A stretch of 63,360 nt of DNA from JARKQH01 sp964631605 (lineage in GTDB: Bacteria; Verrucomicrobiota; Verrucomicrobiia; Limisphaerales; UBA8199), in the NCBI GenBank assembly GCA_964631605.1, contig CAZVYG010000021.1, forward strand, positions 1 to 63,360. Direction: 5' to 3'. Numbering within the stretch: the first letter of the stretch is position 1; each line of letters starts with the position of its first letter. The notes under the pieces are model-generated. The model was not told the origin of the DNA and ran no database searches. It worked only from the letters and a program-made list of their open reading frames with translations. Below are positions 1-8,817 of this stretch, piece by piece. A program made the position numbers and the translations under genes.

Positions 1-719
1 CGGCAGCAACCTTCAAACTCGGGCGCCTTGCCGGCGTGGATCGCGGCGGCATCGCCACGCTCATCCCGACCCCCCACCATCATTTTGTGCTCATGGACGC
101 CGGGGCCAACATCGAATGCAAACCGATCCACCTGGCCCAATTCGCTGTCATGGGCAGCGTTTACGCCCGCGAGATTCTCCATGTGACGCGCCCCCGCGTG
201 GGGATTCTGAGCATCGGGACGGAGGATTCCAAGGGCAACGAGCTGACCCTGCAGGCGTTTCAGCTTTGCCGGCGCCTGGACCTCAACTTCATCGGCAATG
301 TCGAGGGCCACAACCTCTTCGAGAATGACGTGGATGTGGTGGTGTGCGACGGGTTTGTGGGCAATATCGTGCTGAAGACGTGCGAGAGCCTGGCCACCGC
401 ACTGTTTGGCATGCTTAAGCGCGAGCTGAAAGCCAGCGCGCGGCGGCAGTTGGGGGCGTTGCTGGCGCGAAATGCCTTTCGGGCGATCAAGCGCCGCATG
501 GATCCCGAGTTGGGAGGCGGAGCCCCGCTGCTGGGCTTCAAGGGCAGCGTGCTCAAAGCCCATGCCTCCGCCCGCGAACGCGCCATCACCAACGCCATCC
601 GGGTGCTGACCGAGAACCTGCAGCATCATGTGAACCAGATTATCGAACGCGACATTGCCCGCGCCAACGAGCGCCTGGCCGCCCCGGATATGGCGGCAGC
701 CCCTGCCGCCCCCTTATGA
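1..719 (+). CDS. plsX: Phosphate acyltransferase PlsX (5' truncated)
   Basis: Makes acyl-phosphate from acyl-ACP, the first step of the PlsX/PlsY route to phosphatidic acid, on the inner face of the membrane. The frame is open from base 3 with no start, so the gene enters from outside the window and only about the last 238 codons are present. Recognisable family blocks are GVDRGGIATLIPT, the ECKPIHLAQFAVMGS stretch, VVCDGFVGNIVLK and the LLGFKGSVLKAHG-like segment. The stop overlaps the fabH start by four bases (ATGA), the usual plsX-fabH arrangement, so the two are probably translationally coupled. The GTG at 36 falls inside a conserved block and is not a start. The tail after the last conserved helix is Ala/Pro-rich. 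Confidence 0.95.
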   Translation, partial: AATFKLGRLAGVDRGGIATLIPTPHHHFVLMDAGANIECKPIHLAQFAVMGSVYAREILHVTRPRVGILSIGTEDSKGNELTLQAFQLCRRLDLNFIGNVEGHNLFENDVDVVVCDGFVGNIVLKTCESLATALFGMLKRELKASARRQLGALLARNAFRAIKRRMDPELGGGAPLLGFKGSVLKAHASARERAITNAIRVLTENLQHHVNQIIERDIARANERLAAPDMAAAPAAPL

Positions 720-1753
720 GCCCCTTGCATACACCGAAATTCAAAAATCCTCGCGCCCGCTACAACTTCCAGGGCCGAAGCTGTTCCATCACCGGCGTGG
801 GCTCCTACCTGCCCTCCCGCATCCTCACCAACGCCGACTTGGAGAAGATGGTGGATACCACCGACGAGTGGATCACCACGCGCACCGGAATCAAGCAGCG
901 CCGCATCGCGGCGGAAAACGAATTCACCTCGGACCTCGCCACCCAGGCGGCGCGCCGGGCGCTCAAGGACGCGGGGGTCAACGCCGACGATGTCCAACTG
1001 ATCATCGTGGCGACCATAACGCCGGACATGCCCTTTCCTTCCACCGCGGCGCTGGTCCAGCGGAACATTGGCGCCCTGCGCGCGGCGGCTTTCGACCTCG
1101 AGGCCGCCTGTTCCGGGTTCATTTATGCCCTCGAAGTAGCTCAGCAATTTATCATGTCCCGCACCTACGACACGGTGCTGGTGATCGGCGCCGAAAAACT
1201 CTCCTCGATTGTGGATTGGCAGGACCGCAACACCTGCGTCCTGTTCGGCGACGGCGCGGGCGCGGCCGTCCTGCAAAACCGCCCCGGCTCCCACGGCTTG
1301 CTCACCGCGGTCATGGGCGCGGACGGGCGCAAGGCCGATTTGCTCTTCGTGGCCGGCGGCGGCAGCCGCTGCCCGGCCAGCGCCGAATCGGTCGCCGCCC
1401 GCATGCACTATCTGCGCATGGAAGGCAAGGAGACGTTCAAGAACGCCGTCCAGGCCATGCAAGTCGCGGCCGAGGAAGCCATGCGCCGCTGCGAAGTGGA
1501 TATTTCCCGCATCAAGTGCATCATCCCCCACCAGGCCAACCGCCGCATCATTGATGCGGTCGCCGAGCGCCTGGGCGCTTCGCCCGACCAGATGTTCGTC
1601 AACCTCCACAAATACGGCAACACCTCGGCCGCCTCGGTCGGCATTGCCCTCGACGAGGCCGTCCATTCCGGCCGCTTCCACCGCGGCGACTTGATCCTGC
1701 TGCTGGCCTTCGGCGGCGGCCTGACCTGGGGTTCCGCCCTCATCGAGTGGTAA
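716..1753 (+). CDS. fabH: 3-oxoacyl-[acyl-carrier-protein] synthase III
   Basis: Condenses acetyl-CoA (or a branched starter) with malonyl-ACP to start type II fatty acid synthesis in the cytoplasm. All three catalytic residues are visible: Cys132 in AACSGFIYAL, His272 in IIPHQANRR and Asn302 in YGNTSAAS. The C-terminal FGGGLTWGSALIEW is also typical. At 345 residues it is about 20 longer than usual; the excess is a basic N-terminal lead before RSCSITGVGSYLP. The start is set by the ATGA overlap with plsX, although a start closer to the conserved core cannot be excluded. No terminator hairpin is obvious after the stop. Confidence 0.97.
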   Translation: MSPLHTPKFKNPRARYNFQGRSCSITGVGSYLPSRILTNADLEKMVDTTDEWITTRTGIKQRRIAAENEFTSDLATQAARRALKDAGVNADDVQLIIVATITPDMPFPSTAALVQRNIGALRAAAFDLEAACSGFIYALEVAQQFIMSRTYDTVLVIGAEKLSSIVDWQDRNTCVLFGDGAGAAVLQNRPGSHGLLTAVMGADGRKADLLFVAGGGSRCPASAESVAARMHYLRMEGKETFKNAVQAMQVAAEEAMRRCEVDISRIKCIIPHQANRRIIDAVAERLGASPDQMFVNLHKYGNTSAASVGIALDEAVHSGRFHRGDLILLLAFGGGLTWGSALIEW

Positions 1754-1914
1754 CCCCGCTGCGGCGCGCCCCGTTGCTCGAGCCGGAGCGCGCCCCGGAG
1801 AACGACCCGGCTTGGGCCGGATCCGCGCGGGCGGCGGGGGCCGGTCGGAAGGGGGACGAGCATTAGAGCCCGAAATACATCCTGTTGGCATTCTTTGCAT
1901 GCTTGAATGATGAG

Positions 1915-1942
1915 TTGACCTTTGCTCAGCTTATGCTAGGTT
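1915..1942 (+). promoter_or_regulatory. Candidate sigma70-type promoter for the PilZ-like gene
   Basis: TTGACC at 1915-1920 and TAGGTT at 1937-1942 are 16 bases apart, 12 bases before the ATG at 1954. The -35 match is good and the -10 match is weak (3 of 6). If real, the leader would be very short. Confidence 0.3.
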
Positions 1943-1953
1943 AATTCTGTTGT

Positions 1954-2280
1954 ATGAGCGCGAGAAAAGCTGATTCTGCGGGTCCCCTGCATCCCGTCAC
2001 CGTCGAGGCGCGTCAGAGCCGCCTGAACCTTTCTCCCGACTCGATCATCTTCCACCGCAATGGCATCGAGTTTCGGAGCGCCACCCCCTTCTCGCCCTGG
2101 ACGGAGATGACGCTGACCCTGCACGCGGCACGGCATGAAGCCCGGCTGCACTGCAGCGGCGTGGTGATTTCCTGCACCGGGAACAAGCACGCCGGCTACC
2201 ATGTTTCCATGGTTTTCACCGGCCTTTCCCGCCAGGCCGAGGCGCAACTGGCCACCCTGGCTTATTCGCAGACTTTGTAG
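1954..2280 (+). CDS. Small PilZ-like domain protein
   Basis: A 108-residue soluble protein. The alternation of short strands (IIFHRNGIEFRSATPFSPWTEMTLTL, then HCSGVVISC, then AGYHVSMVFTGLSRQAEAQLATLAYSQ) resembles a PilZ beta-barrel ending in its C-terminal helix. PilZ proteins usually bind cyclic di-GMP, but the canonical RxxxR and (D/N)xSxxG motifs are not evident here, so ligand binding is doubtful. It stands alone, with about 200 bases upstream and 100 downstream. The assignment rests on fold-like pattern only; it could be another small beta-barrel. Confidence 0.5.
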   Translation: MSARKADSAGPLHPVTVEARQSRLNLSPDSIIFHRNGIEFRSATPFSPWTEMTLTLHAARHEARLHCSGVVISCTGNKHAGYHVSMVFTGLSRQAEAQLATLAYSQTL

Positions 2281-2382
2281 CCCGATTCTGTTCCGACCTT
2301 CGGGATTTCCCTCACCGCACGTTTTCTCTTCGCCGGACATTTTGTTGTCGCCAAACGCGGCGGCGGCACGCAGTTTGGCCTC

Positions 2383-3312
2383 ATGATTTTATGCATTGGA
2401 CCCACACCGGCGGCCCAGCGCGTGATGGTGTTCCGGAAACTGCAACTCGACGCGGTTAATCGCGCGTTGAAGACCGCCGACGGCGTGGCGGGCAAATCCG
2501 TTAATGTGGCCAAGGTGCTTCGCGCCCTGGGTGAGACTCCCGTCGCCGCGGGTTTCCTCGGTGGTGTTCAGGGTGAGACGGTGCGCGCGACGCTGGCGGC
2601 CAGGGGGGTGCTGCTGGATTTTGTTCAGGTGGCGGCCCCGACGCGCCAGTGCGTTACCGTGATTGACGAGGCGGGCGGGACCATCACCGAGCTGGTGGAA
2701 GAGAGTCGGCCGGTGAACGAGGCGGATTACGAGGCCCTGCGGCGCATCGTGCGGAAGCGCGTGGGGAGCTCTCGGGCGGTGATTGTTTCCGGCACGATGA
2801 CGCCCGGGGGGCCGGTGGGTTTTTACCGCGAGTGCGTGGAACTGGCGGCTGGGGCCGGGGCGCTGGCGGTGCTGGATGTGAAGGGGGACCCTTTGCTGGA
2901 AGCTCTGAAAGCCCGGCCGGGCCTGGTGAAACCCAACCGGCCGGAACTGGGGGCGACTGTGGGCCGCGAACTGAGGGACGAGCGGGATGTGATGGGCGCC
3001 ATGCGGGAGCTATGCCAGCGCGGGGCGCGCCGGGTGGTGGTGACCGCCGGCAAGGAGCCGGGCCTGGCCTTTGACGGAGAATCCTTTTGGCGCATCACCC
3101 CTCCCGTCATCCGGGCGGTCAACCCGATCGGTTCCGGCGATGCCTTTACCGCGGCGCTGACCTGGCGCCTGTTGCTCGGCGAGGACCTGGGAACCGCCTG
3201 CCGCTGGGGCGCGGCGGCGGGGGCGGCCAACGCCTTGAATCTTGATGCGGGCGAGGTGGACCCGGCGGAGGTCCACCGGCTGCACCCGCAGACCGTGTTG
3301 GAACGGCTCTGA
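2383..3312 (+). CDS. PfkB-family sugar kinase (1-phosphofructokinase/tagatose-6-phosphate kinase type)
   Basis: An ATP-dependent kinase of 309 residues. The N-terminal substrate region carries GVAGKSVNVAKVLRALG, typical of the FruK/LacC branch. The middle has KPNRPELGA, and the C-terminal signature NPIGSGDAFTAALTW supplies the catalytic Asp in GSGDAF. The exact sugar phosphate cannot be read from sequence. The adjacent sodium:solute symporter starts 57 bases downstream on the same strand, which suggests uptake and phosphorylation of a carbohydrate. The start ATG at 2383 opens directly into the conserved first strand (ILCIGPTPAAQRVM). Confidence 0.88.
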   Translation: MILCIGPTPAAQRVMVFRKLQLDAVNRALKTADGVAGKSVNVAKVLRALGETPVAAGFLGGVQGETVRATLAARGVLLDFVQVAAPTRQCVTVIDEAGGTITELVEESRPVNEADYEALRRIVRKRVGSSRAVIVSGTMTPGGPVGFYRECVELAAGAGALAVLDVKGDPLLEALKARPGLVKPNRPELGATVGRELRDERDVMGAMRELCQRGARRVVVTAGKEPGLAFDGESFWRITPPVIRAVNPIGSGDAFTAALTWRLLLGEDLGTACRWGAAAGAANALNLDAGEVDPAEVHRLHPQTVLERL

Positions 3313-3369
3313 CACGACAAATTCGCTCGCTATCGCGCGCGGGATTCGATTCTACTGAGCGGGCATCTG

Positions 3370-4860
3370 ATGAAACTGCATCCGCTGGACCTGCTCATTA
3401 TTGTCGTTTACATGCTGGGGGTGATGGGGGTGGGCTGGTATTTCGCCCGGAAACAACGCAACATCCGCGACTATTTTCTCTCGGACAAAAACGTGCCGTG
3501 GTGGGCGCTGGCCGGTTCGATTGTGGCCACCGAGACTTCCACCGTCACGTTCATCAGCGTGCCGGCGTTTGCCTTCGCGGCGAATGCCCGGGGCGAGGGC
3601 GGCAACCTCACCTTTCTGCAGTTGGTCTTGGGCTACCTGATCGGGCGGTTGATCATCGTCGCTCTGTTTCTCCCCCTCTATTTCAAAGGCGAACTCTTTA
3701 CGGTCTATCAGATTCTCGACCAGCGGTTCAGCGGCCGGGTCAAGCGCACCGCCGCCTCGCTGTTTCTGATCACCCGCTCGATCGCGGACGGCATCCGGCT
3801 GTATGCCACCGCGCTGGTGCTGGTGGCGCTGACCGGCTGGGCCGACCCGGTGTCCATCCTCATCATTGGCGCGGTCACGATTCTTTACACCTACCTGGGA
3901 GGGATGGCGGCCGTGATCTGGACCGACCTGATTCAGTTGGTGATTTACGTGGCGGGGGCGCTGGTTGCGGCAGTCATCCTGCTAAACGGCATTCCGGGAG
4001 GCTGGAGCGAAGTGGTGGCGGTGGGACACGAGTTTCACAAGTGGCGGTTGTTTGATTTCACTTTCAACCTCGGGCGCAGCTACACCTTCTGGGCCGGCAT
4101 CATCGGCGGCGCCTTCCTCACGACAGCCACGCATGGCACCGACCAGTTGATGGTGCAACGCTATCTCTGCAGCCGGACCCCGCGCCAGGCCGCCGCCGCG
4201 CTGCTCAGCAGTGGCGCGGCCATCCTGGCCCAGTTCGGCCTCTTCCTCCTCATCGGGCTGATGCTTTTCGTGTATTATCACCACTTCCCCACCCTGCCGG
4301 AGGCCGTCCAAAACCGGGCCGATCGCGTGTTTCCCCACTTTATTGTGACACAGCTTCCCCATGGCATGATTGGGCTGGTGATCGCCGCCATTTTCGCGGC
4401 GGCCATGAGCACCCTGGCCTCGTCCCTGAATTCCCTGGCGGCCAGCGCCGTGACCGACTTCTACCGCCCGCTGTTCGGGTCGGACAAGACGGACCGGCAT
4501 TACTTGAACGTGTCGCGGTGGCTGACGGCCGGCTGGGGCGCAATTCAGATTGCGGTGGCCGTCCTGGCCATCAGCATGCAGCAGCGGGTGGTGGACGCCG
4601 TGCTGGCCGTCGCCTCCTTCACCAACGGCCCCATCCTGGGGCTCTTCTTCCTTGGCGTGCTCACCCGCCGCGTCGGCCCCCGGGGCGCCCTCGCCGGGGT
4701 GGTGACCGGCGTTTTCTTCATGTTGTTTGTGTGGCTGCGCCTGAGCGTTTCGTGGCAGTGGTACGTCCTGCTCGGTTCGACGGTGACGTTTGTGAGCGGC
4801 CTGGCCGCCAGCCTCCTGCTCGAACGCCGTCCCAGCCCGGCGGTGAAAACCTCCGCGTAG
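3370..4860 (+). CDS. Sodium:solute symporter (SSS family)
   Basis: A 496-residue inner-membrane transporter with about 13 hydrophobic segments. The N-terminus (PLDLLIIVVYMLGVMGVGWYFARKQRNIRDYFLSDKN) and the following WWALAGSIVATETSTVTFISVPA are the hallmark first helices of the SSS/SLC5 fold. AAMSTLASSLNSLAASAVTDFY carries the Ser/Thr residues expected at the second sodium site. The substrate is not determinable; the neighbouring PfkB kinase favours a sugar. The reverse-strand TPR gene ends only 16 bases after this stop, so the two are convergent. Confidence 0.92.
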   Translation: MKLHPLDLLIIVVYMLGVMGVGWYFARKQRNIRDYFLSDKNVPWWALAGSIVATETSTVTFISVPAFAFAANARGEGGNLTFLQLVLGYLIGRLIIVALFLPLYFKGELFTVYQILDQRFSGRVKRTAASLFLITRSIADGIRLYATALVLVALTGWADPVSILIIGAVTILYTYLGGMAAVIWTDLIQLVIYVAGALVAAVILLNGIPGGWSEVVAVGHEFHKWRLFDFTFNLGRSYTFWAGIIGGAFLTTATHGTDQLMVQRYLCSRTPRQAAAALLSSGAAILAQFGLFLLIGLMLFVYYHHFPTLPEAVQNRADRVFPHFIVTQLPHGMIGLVIAAIFAAAMSTLASSLNSLAASAVTDFYRPLFGSDKTDRHYLNVSRWLTAGWGAIQIAVAVLAISMQQRVVDAVLAVASFTNGPILGLFFLGVLTRRVGPRGALAGVVTGVFFMLFVWLRLSVSWQWYVLLGSTVTFVSGLAASLLLERRPSPAVKTSA

Positions 4861-4876
4861 GCAGACTCCGGCCCGC

Positions 4877-6547
4877 TCAACGGGATGCGCCGGCGGCGGC
4901 CAGCAACTGTTTTTCCTCGGGCAGCAAGTTACCCTGGCGGGCCAGCTCGAGGTAACGGGCCCCCTGGTTGGTCCGGCCCGCGGACACCAGCAGGCAACCG
5001 TAATACAGGGCGACCGACGGGTTCTCGAGCGCCTCGGGCTTGAGTTTTTCCAGCGCGGCAAGCGCCTCCGGCGTGCGGCCCTGAAGGTGCAGCGAATAGG
5101 CGTAGGTCGAGGTGACGACGGCATCCTCGGGGTGGAGTTGGTACAGGTTGCGGGCGATTTCGTGGGCGCGCGCCAGGTTAAGCCGCAGCAACAGGGACGT
5201 GGCCGCGAAATTGTTCTGGGCCACGACATTCTTCGCATCATAACCCGCGATATGGGAATACAATTTGTGCAAGCCGCGCGTATTGCCGGCTTCGGCATAA
5301 AGGCGGTCCAACTCCCGCAGGGCCCATTTTTCGCGGGGAAAGCGTTGGGCAATCTGCCAGAGCAATTCCTCGCGCGCCTTCTCCCGCTTCCAATGGGTGG
5401 CCATGCTCAACAGCGATGTCAGCGGCCCGAGGCGGTCGGCGGCCTCGCGAATGGCCGAGCGCCAGCGCACGTCCGCCGCCTGCGTCTGCCCCTGTTCGGC
5501 CGCCGCGCGTGACAACAATGCCTGCCGCATAAAGTCCAGCTCGCCCCATTTTTCCTCGAGGAGAAAACTTTCCAGGGCGTCCCAATCCTTTTTCGCCACG
5601 TAAACGTCCACAAACGCCATGGGCACCGGCTGGCGTTTTCGGACGGTTTCGGGACAACTCTCCAGGAACTCGAGGGCTTCCTGGACCAACTGGTGGCTGA
5701 GCATCCACGCCGAAAGACCGTAAATTGCCGCGGGGTTGGTCGAAGCGTGATGTTGGGCCGCCTCCAGGGCGGCGGGGAACGCGGCCGAATGGCCCTCCCG
5801 CAACAGGCTCAAATGCTGCAGCCGGTCTTCCATCGTGCATTGGCGGTCCTCGAGGAGCTGGCTCGAGAATCGTTCGGCGGCGGGAAAATCGCGATTCTTC
5901 AAACTCTCGCCAACGAGCCATCTGAGGGCGACGGCGGCCAGGTTCGTGCTGGCGCGCAGCCGGTCCAGCGTCGCCCGGGCGGCGGCGGCGGTCGCCGCGT
6001 TGGTGGACTGCAGGTTCAGGACCGCGAGATTGAGCTGGTGTTGTTCGTTGGCGGGTTCGAGGCGGCTGGCCGCCTCGAAATGCGCGATCGCTTCGCCGAC
6101 CCGTTTGAGTTTCAGGGCCCGCTCCGCGGCCACCACGTGATACGCCGGAAGGTTTGTGGCCGAGCCGGCCAATTCCTCCAGAATTTCGGTGGCGAGCGTG
6201 AACGGGGGCGGCTGATAACGCAGCGCCGCCGCGGCCACCCGCAGCCGGTTTTCCATCGTTGGCTCGACTTCGGCCACGCGGCGATGCCAATCCAGCGCGT
6301 TGGTCGAACGCGCCAACTCCGATAATTCCGCCATCAGGCGGCAGGCATCCGCATTTCGAGGATTGACCAATAACGCCTGTCGCGCGCTCAGCGACGCGTT
6401 CCGAAAATCGCCCTTGCCGGCAAACTGCCGCGCCTGGTCCATGGCCCGGCGTTCCTTGAAATGACGATACGCCGGCCGGCCGAGAAACCACAATCCCAAC
6501 CCGGCCAACACCACCGCCAGCCCGCCGACGAGCACAAGTTTTCGCAT
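4877..6547 (-). CDS. TPR-repeat protein with N-terminal membrane anchor
   Basis: About 556 residues. The start chosen (ATG at 6547) gives MRKLVLVGGLAVVLAGLGLWFLG, a single hydrophobic segment. A start 16 codons further upstream is open but would precede the anchor with an unstructured lead. The body is helical with repeating Ala/Leu spacing typical of tetratricopeptide repeats (for example DFRNASLSARQALLVNPRNADACRLMAELS and EAIAHFEAASRLEPANEQHQLNLAVLN). It is probably periplasm-facing and may be a scaffold for an envelope complex. Large TPR proteins of this layout in related bacteria often sit near pilus or exosortase loci, but no partner is adjacent here. Confidence 0.8.
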   Translation of the reverse strand: MRKLVLVGGLAVVLAGLGLWFLGRPAYRHFKERRAMDQARQFAGKGDFRNASLSARQALLVNPRNADACRLMAELSELARSTNALDWHRRVAEVEPTMENRLRVAAAALRYQPPPFTLATEILEELAGSATNLPAYHVVAAERALKLKRVGEAIAHFEAASRLEPANEQHQLNLAVLNLQSTNAATAAAARATLDRLRASTNLAAVALRWLVGESLKNRDFPAAERFSSQLLEDRQCTMEDRLQHLSLLREGHSAAFPAALEAAQHHASTNPAAIYGLSAWMLSHQLVQEALEFLESCPETVRKRQPVPMAFVDVYVAKKDWDALESFLLEEKWGELDFMRQALLSRAAAEQGQTQAADVRWRSAIREAADRLGPLTSLLSMATHWKREKAREELLWQIAQRFPREKWALRELDRLYAEAGNTRGLHKLYSHIAGYDAKNVVAQNNFAATSLLLRLNLARAHEIARNLYQLHPEDAVVTSTYAYSLHLQGRTPEALAALEKLKPEALENPSVALYYGCLLVSAGRTNQGARYLELARQGNLLPEEKQLLAAAGASR

Positions 6548-6651
6548 ACAACCGCTTGCCCGCGTATTAGATTCTGAACCAGCCCCCGCGGTCAATCAGA
6601 ACCGCGCCCCACTGCGGCCGGTCTCGCCGCCGCCGTTTCCCAGCCGCAGGC

Positions 6652-7653
6652 TCAGGGCTTTGTCATCTTCGCAAAGCGTTCGAGGAACAACCGGGCCGTC
6701 CGGTCGAGATTTTCAATCGAGCCGCCGCCCTCGAGCACCTCGCACATTTCGTAAGCCACGTAGCCGCGGTAGCCGGTTGCCTTCAGTCCCTCGAAGAACG
6801 CCGCGTAGTCAATGAACCCGTCGCCGAACGGCACGGCGCGATGCACCTCATCCCGGCGCAGGTAATTGGCCAGGGTGGCGTCATAAACGAACCGGGGCTG
6901 TTTGACGTAGTCGGCAACCGTCGTGTAAATGATGTCCGAGCCCAGCTTGAGCACCGCCTCCTTGAGAGCCGGCCCGTTGATGCCCTGGATGGCTGGGGAC
7001 CAGGCGTCGAAGGCGGCTTTGCAGTTCGGTTCGTTCACCTCGCGAATCAACCAGCGGGTCGCGTCCGGGTGGATCGCGATGTCATGGTGATTCTGCACCG
7101 CCAACGTGACTCCGTATTCCGCCGCCTTGCGCGAAGCCAGGCGCAGGCCCTGAACGACAATGCCCCACTGGACGTCGTAGGGCACACCCGGCCGTTCGTA
7201 GCCGGTAAAGACCCGGACGATGCCGGCGCCGAGGTCCCTCGCCAGGCGCGCCACTTCGCCCATGTAAACGGCATTCATTTCGGCGCTGGGGATGCCCGGT
7301 TTGTCAGCCGAGGCGGTAAAATCCGGATACCCCGCCAGGCAAACAATTCTAATCCCCAACTCGTCGGCGCGGGCTTTGAGTTTTTTTCGCGCCTCGGCAT
7401 CGTAATCCAGCGGCGAGAGGTGAGGCCGCTTGGCCATGAGTTCCACATGCCGGAAGCCCAGCTCGCGCGCTTTCTCCAGGAACTGGTCGGTGGTCAACTG
7501 TGCCTGGCCGCGCCAGACGCCGGCATAGCTGACGGAGTGAAGCACCGGGGTGAAGGACCCCTGCGGGCCAGGGGTCTGGGCCGCCGAGCGCGTCGCCGGC
7601 ATGAGGAGCGCGCCCACCAGCGCCAAGGCCGGGGGAATGCAAGTCGTCTGCAT
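6652..7653 (-). CDS. Secreted sugar phosphate isomerase/epimerase-like protein (xylose isomerase-like TIM barrel)
   Basis: About 333 residues. The start at 7653 gives a clear signal peptide (MQTTCIPPALALVGALLMPATRSAAQ); an in-frame ATG 18 codons upstream is less likely. The body has the AP endonuclease 2/xylose isomerase-like barrel: ARELGFRHVELMAKRPH, IRIVCLAGYPDF, VRVFTGYERPG, VTLAVQNHHDIAI, AAFDAWSPAIQG and GYRGYVAYEMCEVLEGG. The His/Glu/Asp metal ligands are plausible (QNHHD, YEMCE). Such proteins act on sugars or keto-sugars, and a periplasmic location fits the polysaccharide-degrading theme. Substrate unknown. Confidence 0.85.
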   Translation of the reverse strand: MQTTCIPPALALVGALLMPATRSAAQTPGPQGSFTPVLHSVSYAGVWRGQAQLTTDQFLEKARELGFRHVELMAKRPHLSPLDYDAEARKKLKARADELGIRIVCLAGYPDFTASADKPGIPSAEMNAVYMGEVARLARDLGAGIVRVFTGYERPGVPYDVQWGIVVQGLRLASRKAAEYGVTLAVQNHHDIAIHPDATRWLIREVNEPNCKAAFDAWSPAIQGINGPALKEAVLKLGSDIIYTTVADYVKQPRFVYDATLANYLRRDEVHRAVPFGDGFIDYAAFFEGLKATGYRGYVAYEMCEVLEGGGSIENLDRTARLFLERFAKMTKP

Positions 7654-7792
7654 CTTTCGTTTCCAGTGAAGGTTTACGGACAATCCGGTATCAGGTCTTG
7701 CAGACAAGCTGTATCAGGCCGGGCTTCGCCGTCAACGGCGAAAGCCCGAATTCGGATTTCCCTCCGCCCGGCAACTGCGGTAAGCTCGGCCC

Positions 7793-8173
7793 ATGGAAAG
7801 ACCAGACCAGTTGCGCGAGTTGTTCCGGATGCAGAAGGCGCTCAACGAGCGGATCGGGGTGCGCACCGAGGGCATGAGCGAGGAGGACAAGGCCAAGTGG
7901 CTGCTGAATTATTGCCGGGCCATGTCCCAGGAAATCGCCGAGCTGACCGACAGCGTGCCCTGGAAGTGGTGGGCCAAATACCAGAAGTTTGACGAGCAGA
8001 ACGCCCGGGTGGAGGTGGTGGACTTGTTCCATTTCCTCATCAGCCTGGCGCAGGTGCTCGGGATGAGCGCCGACGACGTGTTTAGCGCCTACGTCAAAAA
8101 GAACGAGGTCAATTTCAAACGTCAGGACACCGGCTACGCGGTGAAAGACGAGCAGGACTCCAGGCATATATGA
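7793..8173 (+). CDS. All-alpha NTP pyrophosphatase, dimeric dUTPase-like
   Basis: A 126-residue helical protein. The motifs EIAELTDSVPWKWW, EVVDLFHFLISLAQ and KKNEVNFKRQDTGY match the metal-binding EExxE/ExxD pattern of the dimeric dUTPase/MazG superfamily. The probable role is hydrolysis of dUTP or a related nucleotide to the monophosphate and pyrophosphate, keeping uracil out of DNA. The stop overlaps the hpt start by four bases (ATGA), so it is the first gene of a coupled three-gene operon. Exact nucleotide preference is inferred. Confidence 0.8.
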   Translation: MERPDQLRELFRMQKALNERIGVRTEGMSEEDKAKWLLNYCRAMSQEIAELTDSVPWKWWAKYQKFDEQNARVEVVDLFHFLISLAQVLGMSADDVFSAYVKKNEVNFKRQDTGYAVKDEQDSRHI

Positions 8174-8817
8174 AACCCGACGGGGCCGCCGCCAGGGGCG
8201 TCGCAAAGGGCCGCCGCGCGCATCGGCAACCGCCGGTCGGCGTCAAGGGGCAAACCCCGGTCCCGGCGCGCTGGCGCGGGGAGGTCGCGCGCATCCTCAT
8301 CACCGAGGTCGAGCTGGACCGGCGCATCCGCCAGCTCGCCCGGGCGATTGAACGCGACTTTGCCGGACGCGAGATGGTGGTGGTGTCGTTGTTGAGCGGG
8401 ACGGTGATGTTTTTGGCGGACCTCATCCGGCACCTCTCACTGCCGTTGCGCCTGGATTTCATCGGCGTGTCCAGCTACGGCTCCGGAACCGAATCGGGCG
8501 AGCTGGTCTTCACCAAGGAACTGCGCCTGGACGTGCGCGGCCGGGATGTCCTGCTGGTGGATGACATCCTCGACACCGGCAAGACCATGTGCCGCGTGCT
8601 GGCCAGGTTGAAGCCCCTCAAACCCCGCCGCATCCGAACCTGTGTCCTGCTCAACAAAGCCGCGCGCCGCGTGGAACACATCCAGGCGGATTACGTGGGA
8701 TTTGAGATTCCCGATTTCTTTGTGGTCGGGTACGGCCTCGACTTCGCCGAACGCTACCGCAATCTTCCGTTTGTTGGTGTGCTCCATCCGCACGTTTACC
8801 AGGGAGAAACAATATGA
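8170..8817 (+). CDS. hpt: Hypoxanthine phosphoribosyltransferase
   Basis: Converts hypoxanthine or guanine plus PRPP to IMP or GMP in purine salvage. The PRPP-binding loop DVLLVDDILDTGKTM is at residues 126-140, preceded by MVVVSLLSGTVMFLADLIRHL and followed by VGFEIPDFFVVGYGLDFAERYRNLPFVGVL. Both ends overlap their neighbours by ATGA (upstream dUTPase-like gene, downstream pectate lyase), arguing for one transcript with translational coupling. The first 40 residues are a basic, Pro/Arg-rich extension not found in typical 180-residue enzymes; the real start could lie further in, but the ATGA overlap favours the one given. Confidence 0.93.
   Translation: MKPDGAAARGVAKGRRAHRQPPVGVKGQTPVPARWRGEVARILITEVELDRRIRQLARAIERDFAGREMVVVSLLSGTVMFLADLIRHLSLPLRLDFIGVSSYGSGTESGELVFTKELRLDVRGRDVLLVDDILDTGKTMCRVLARLKPLKPRRIRTCVLLNKAARRVEHIQADYVGFEIPDFFVVGYGLDFAERYRNLPFVGVLHPHVYQGETI

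Noticed and set aside
626..1900. 424-codon antisense reading frame over fabH
   Set aside because: Lies opposite a certain gene, Gly/Arg/Ala-rich, no domain; a shadow caused by high GC at third codon positions.
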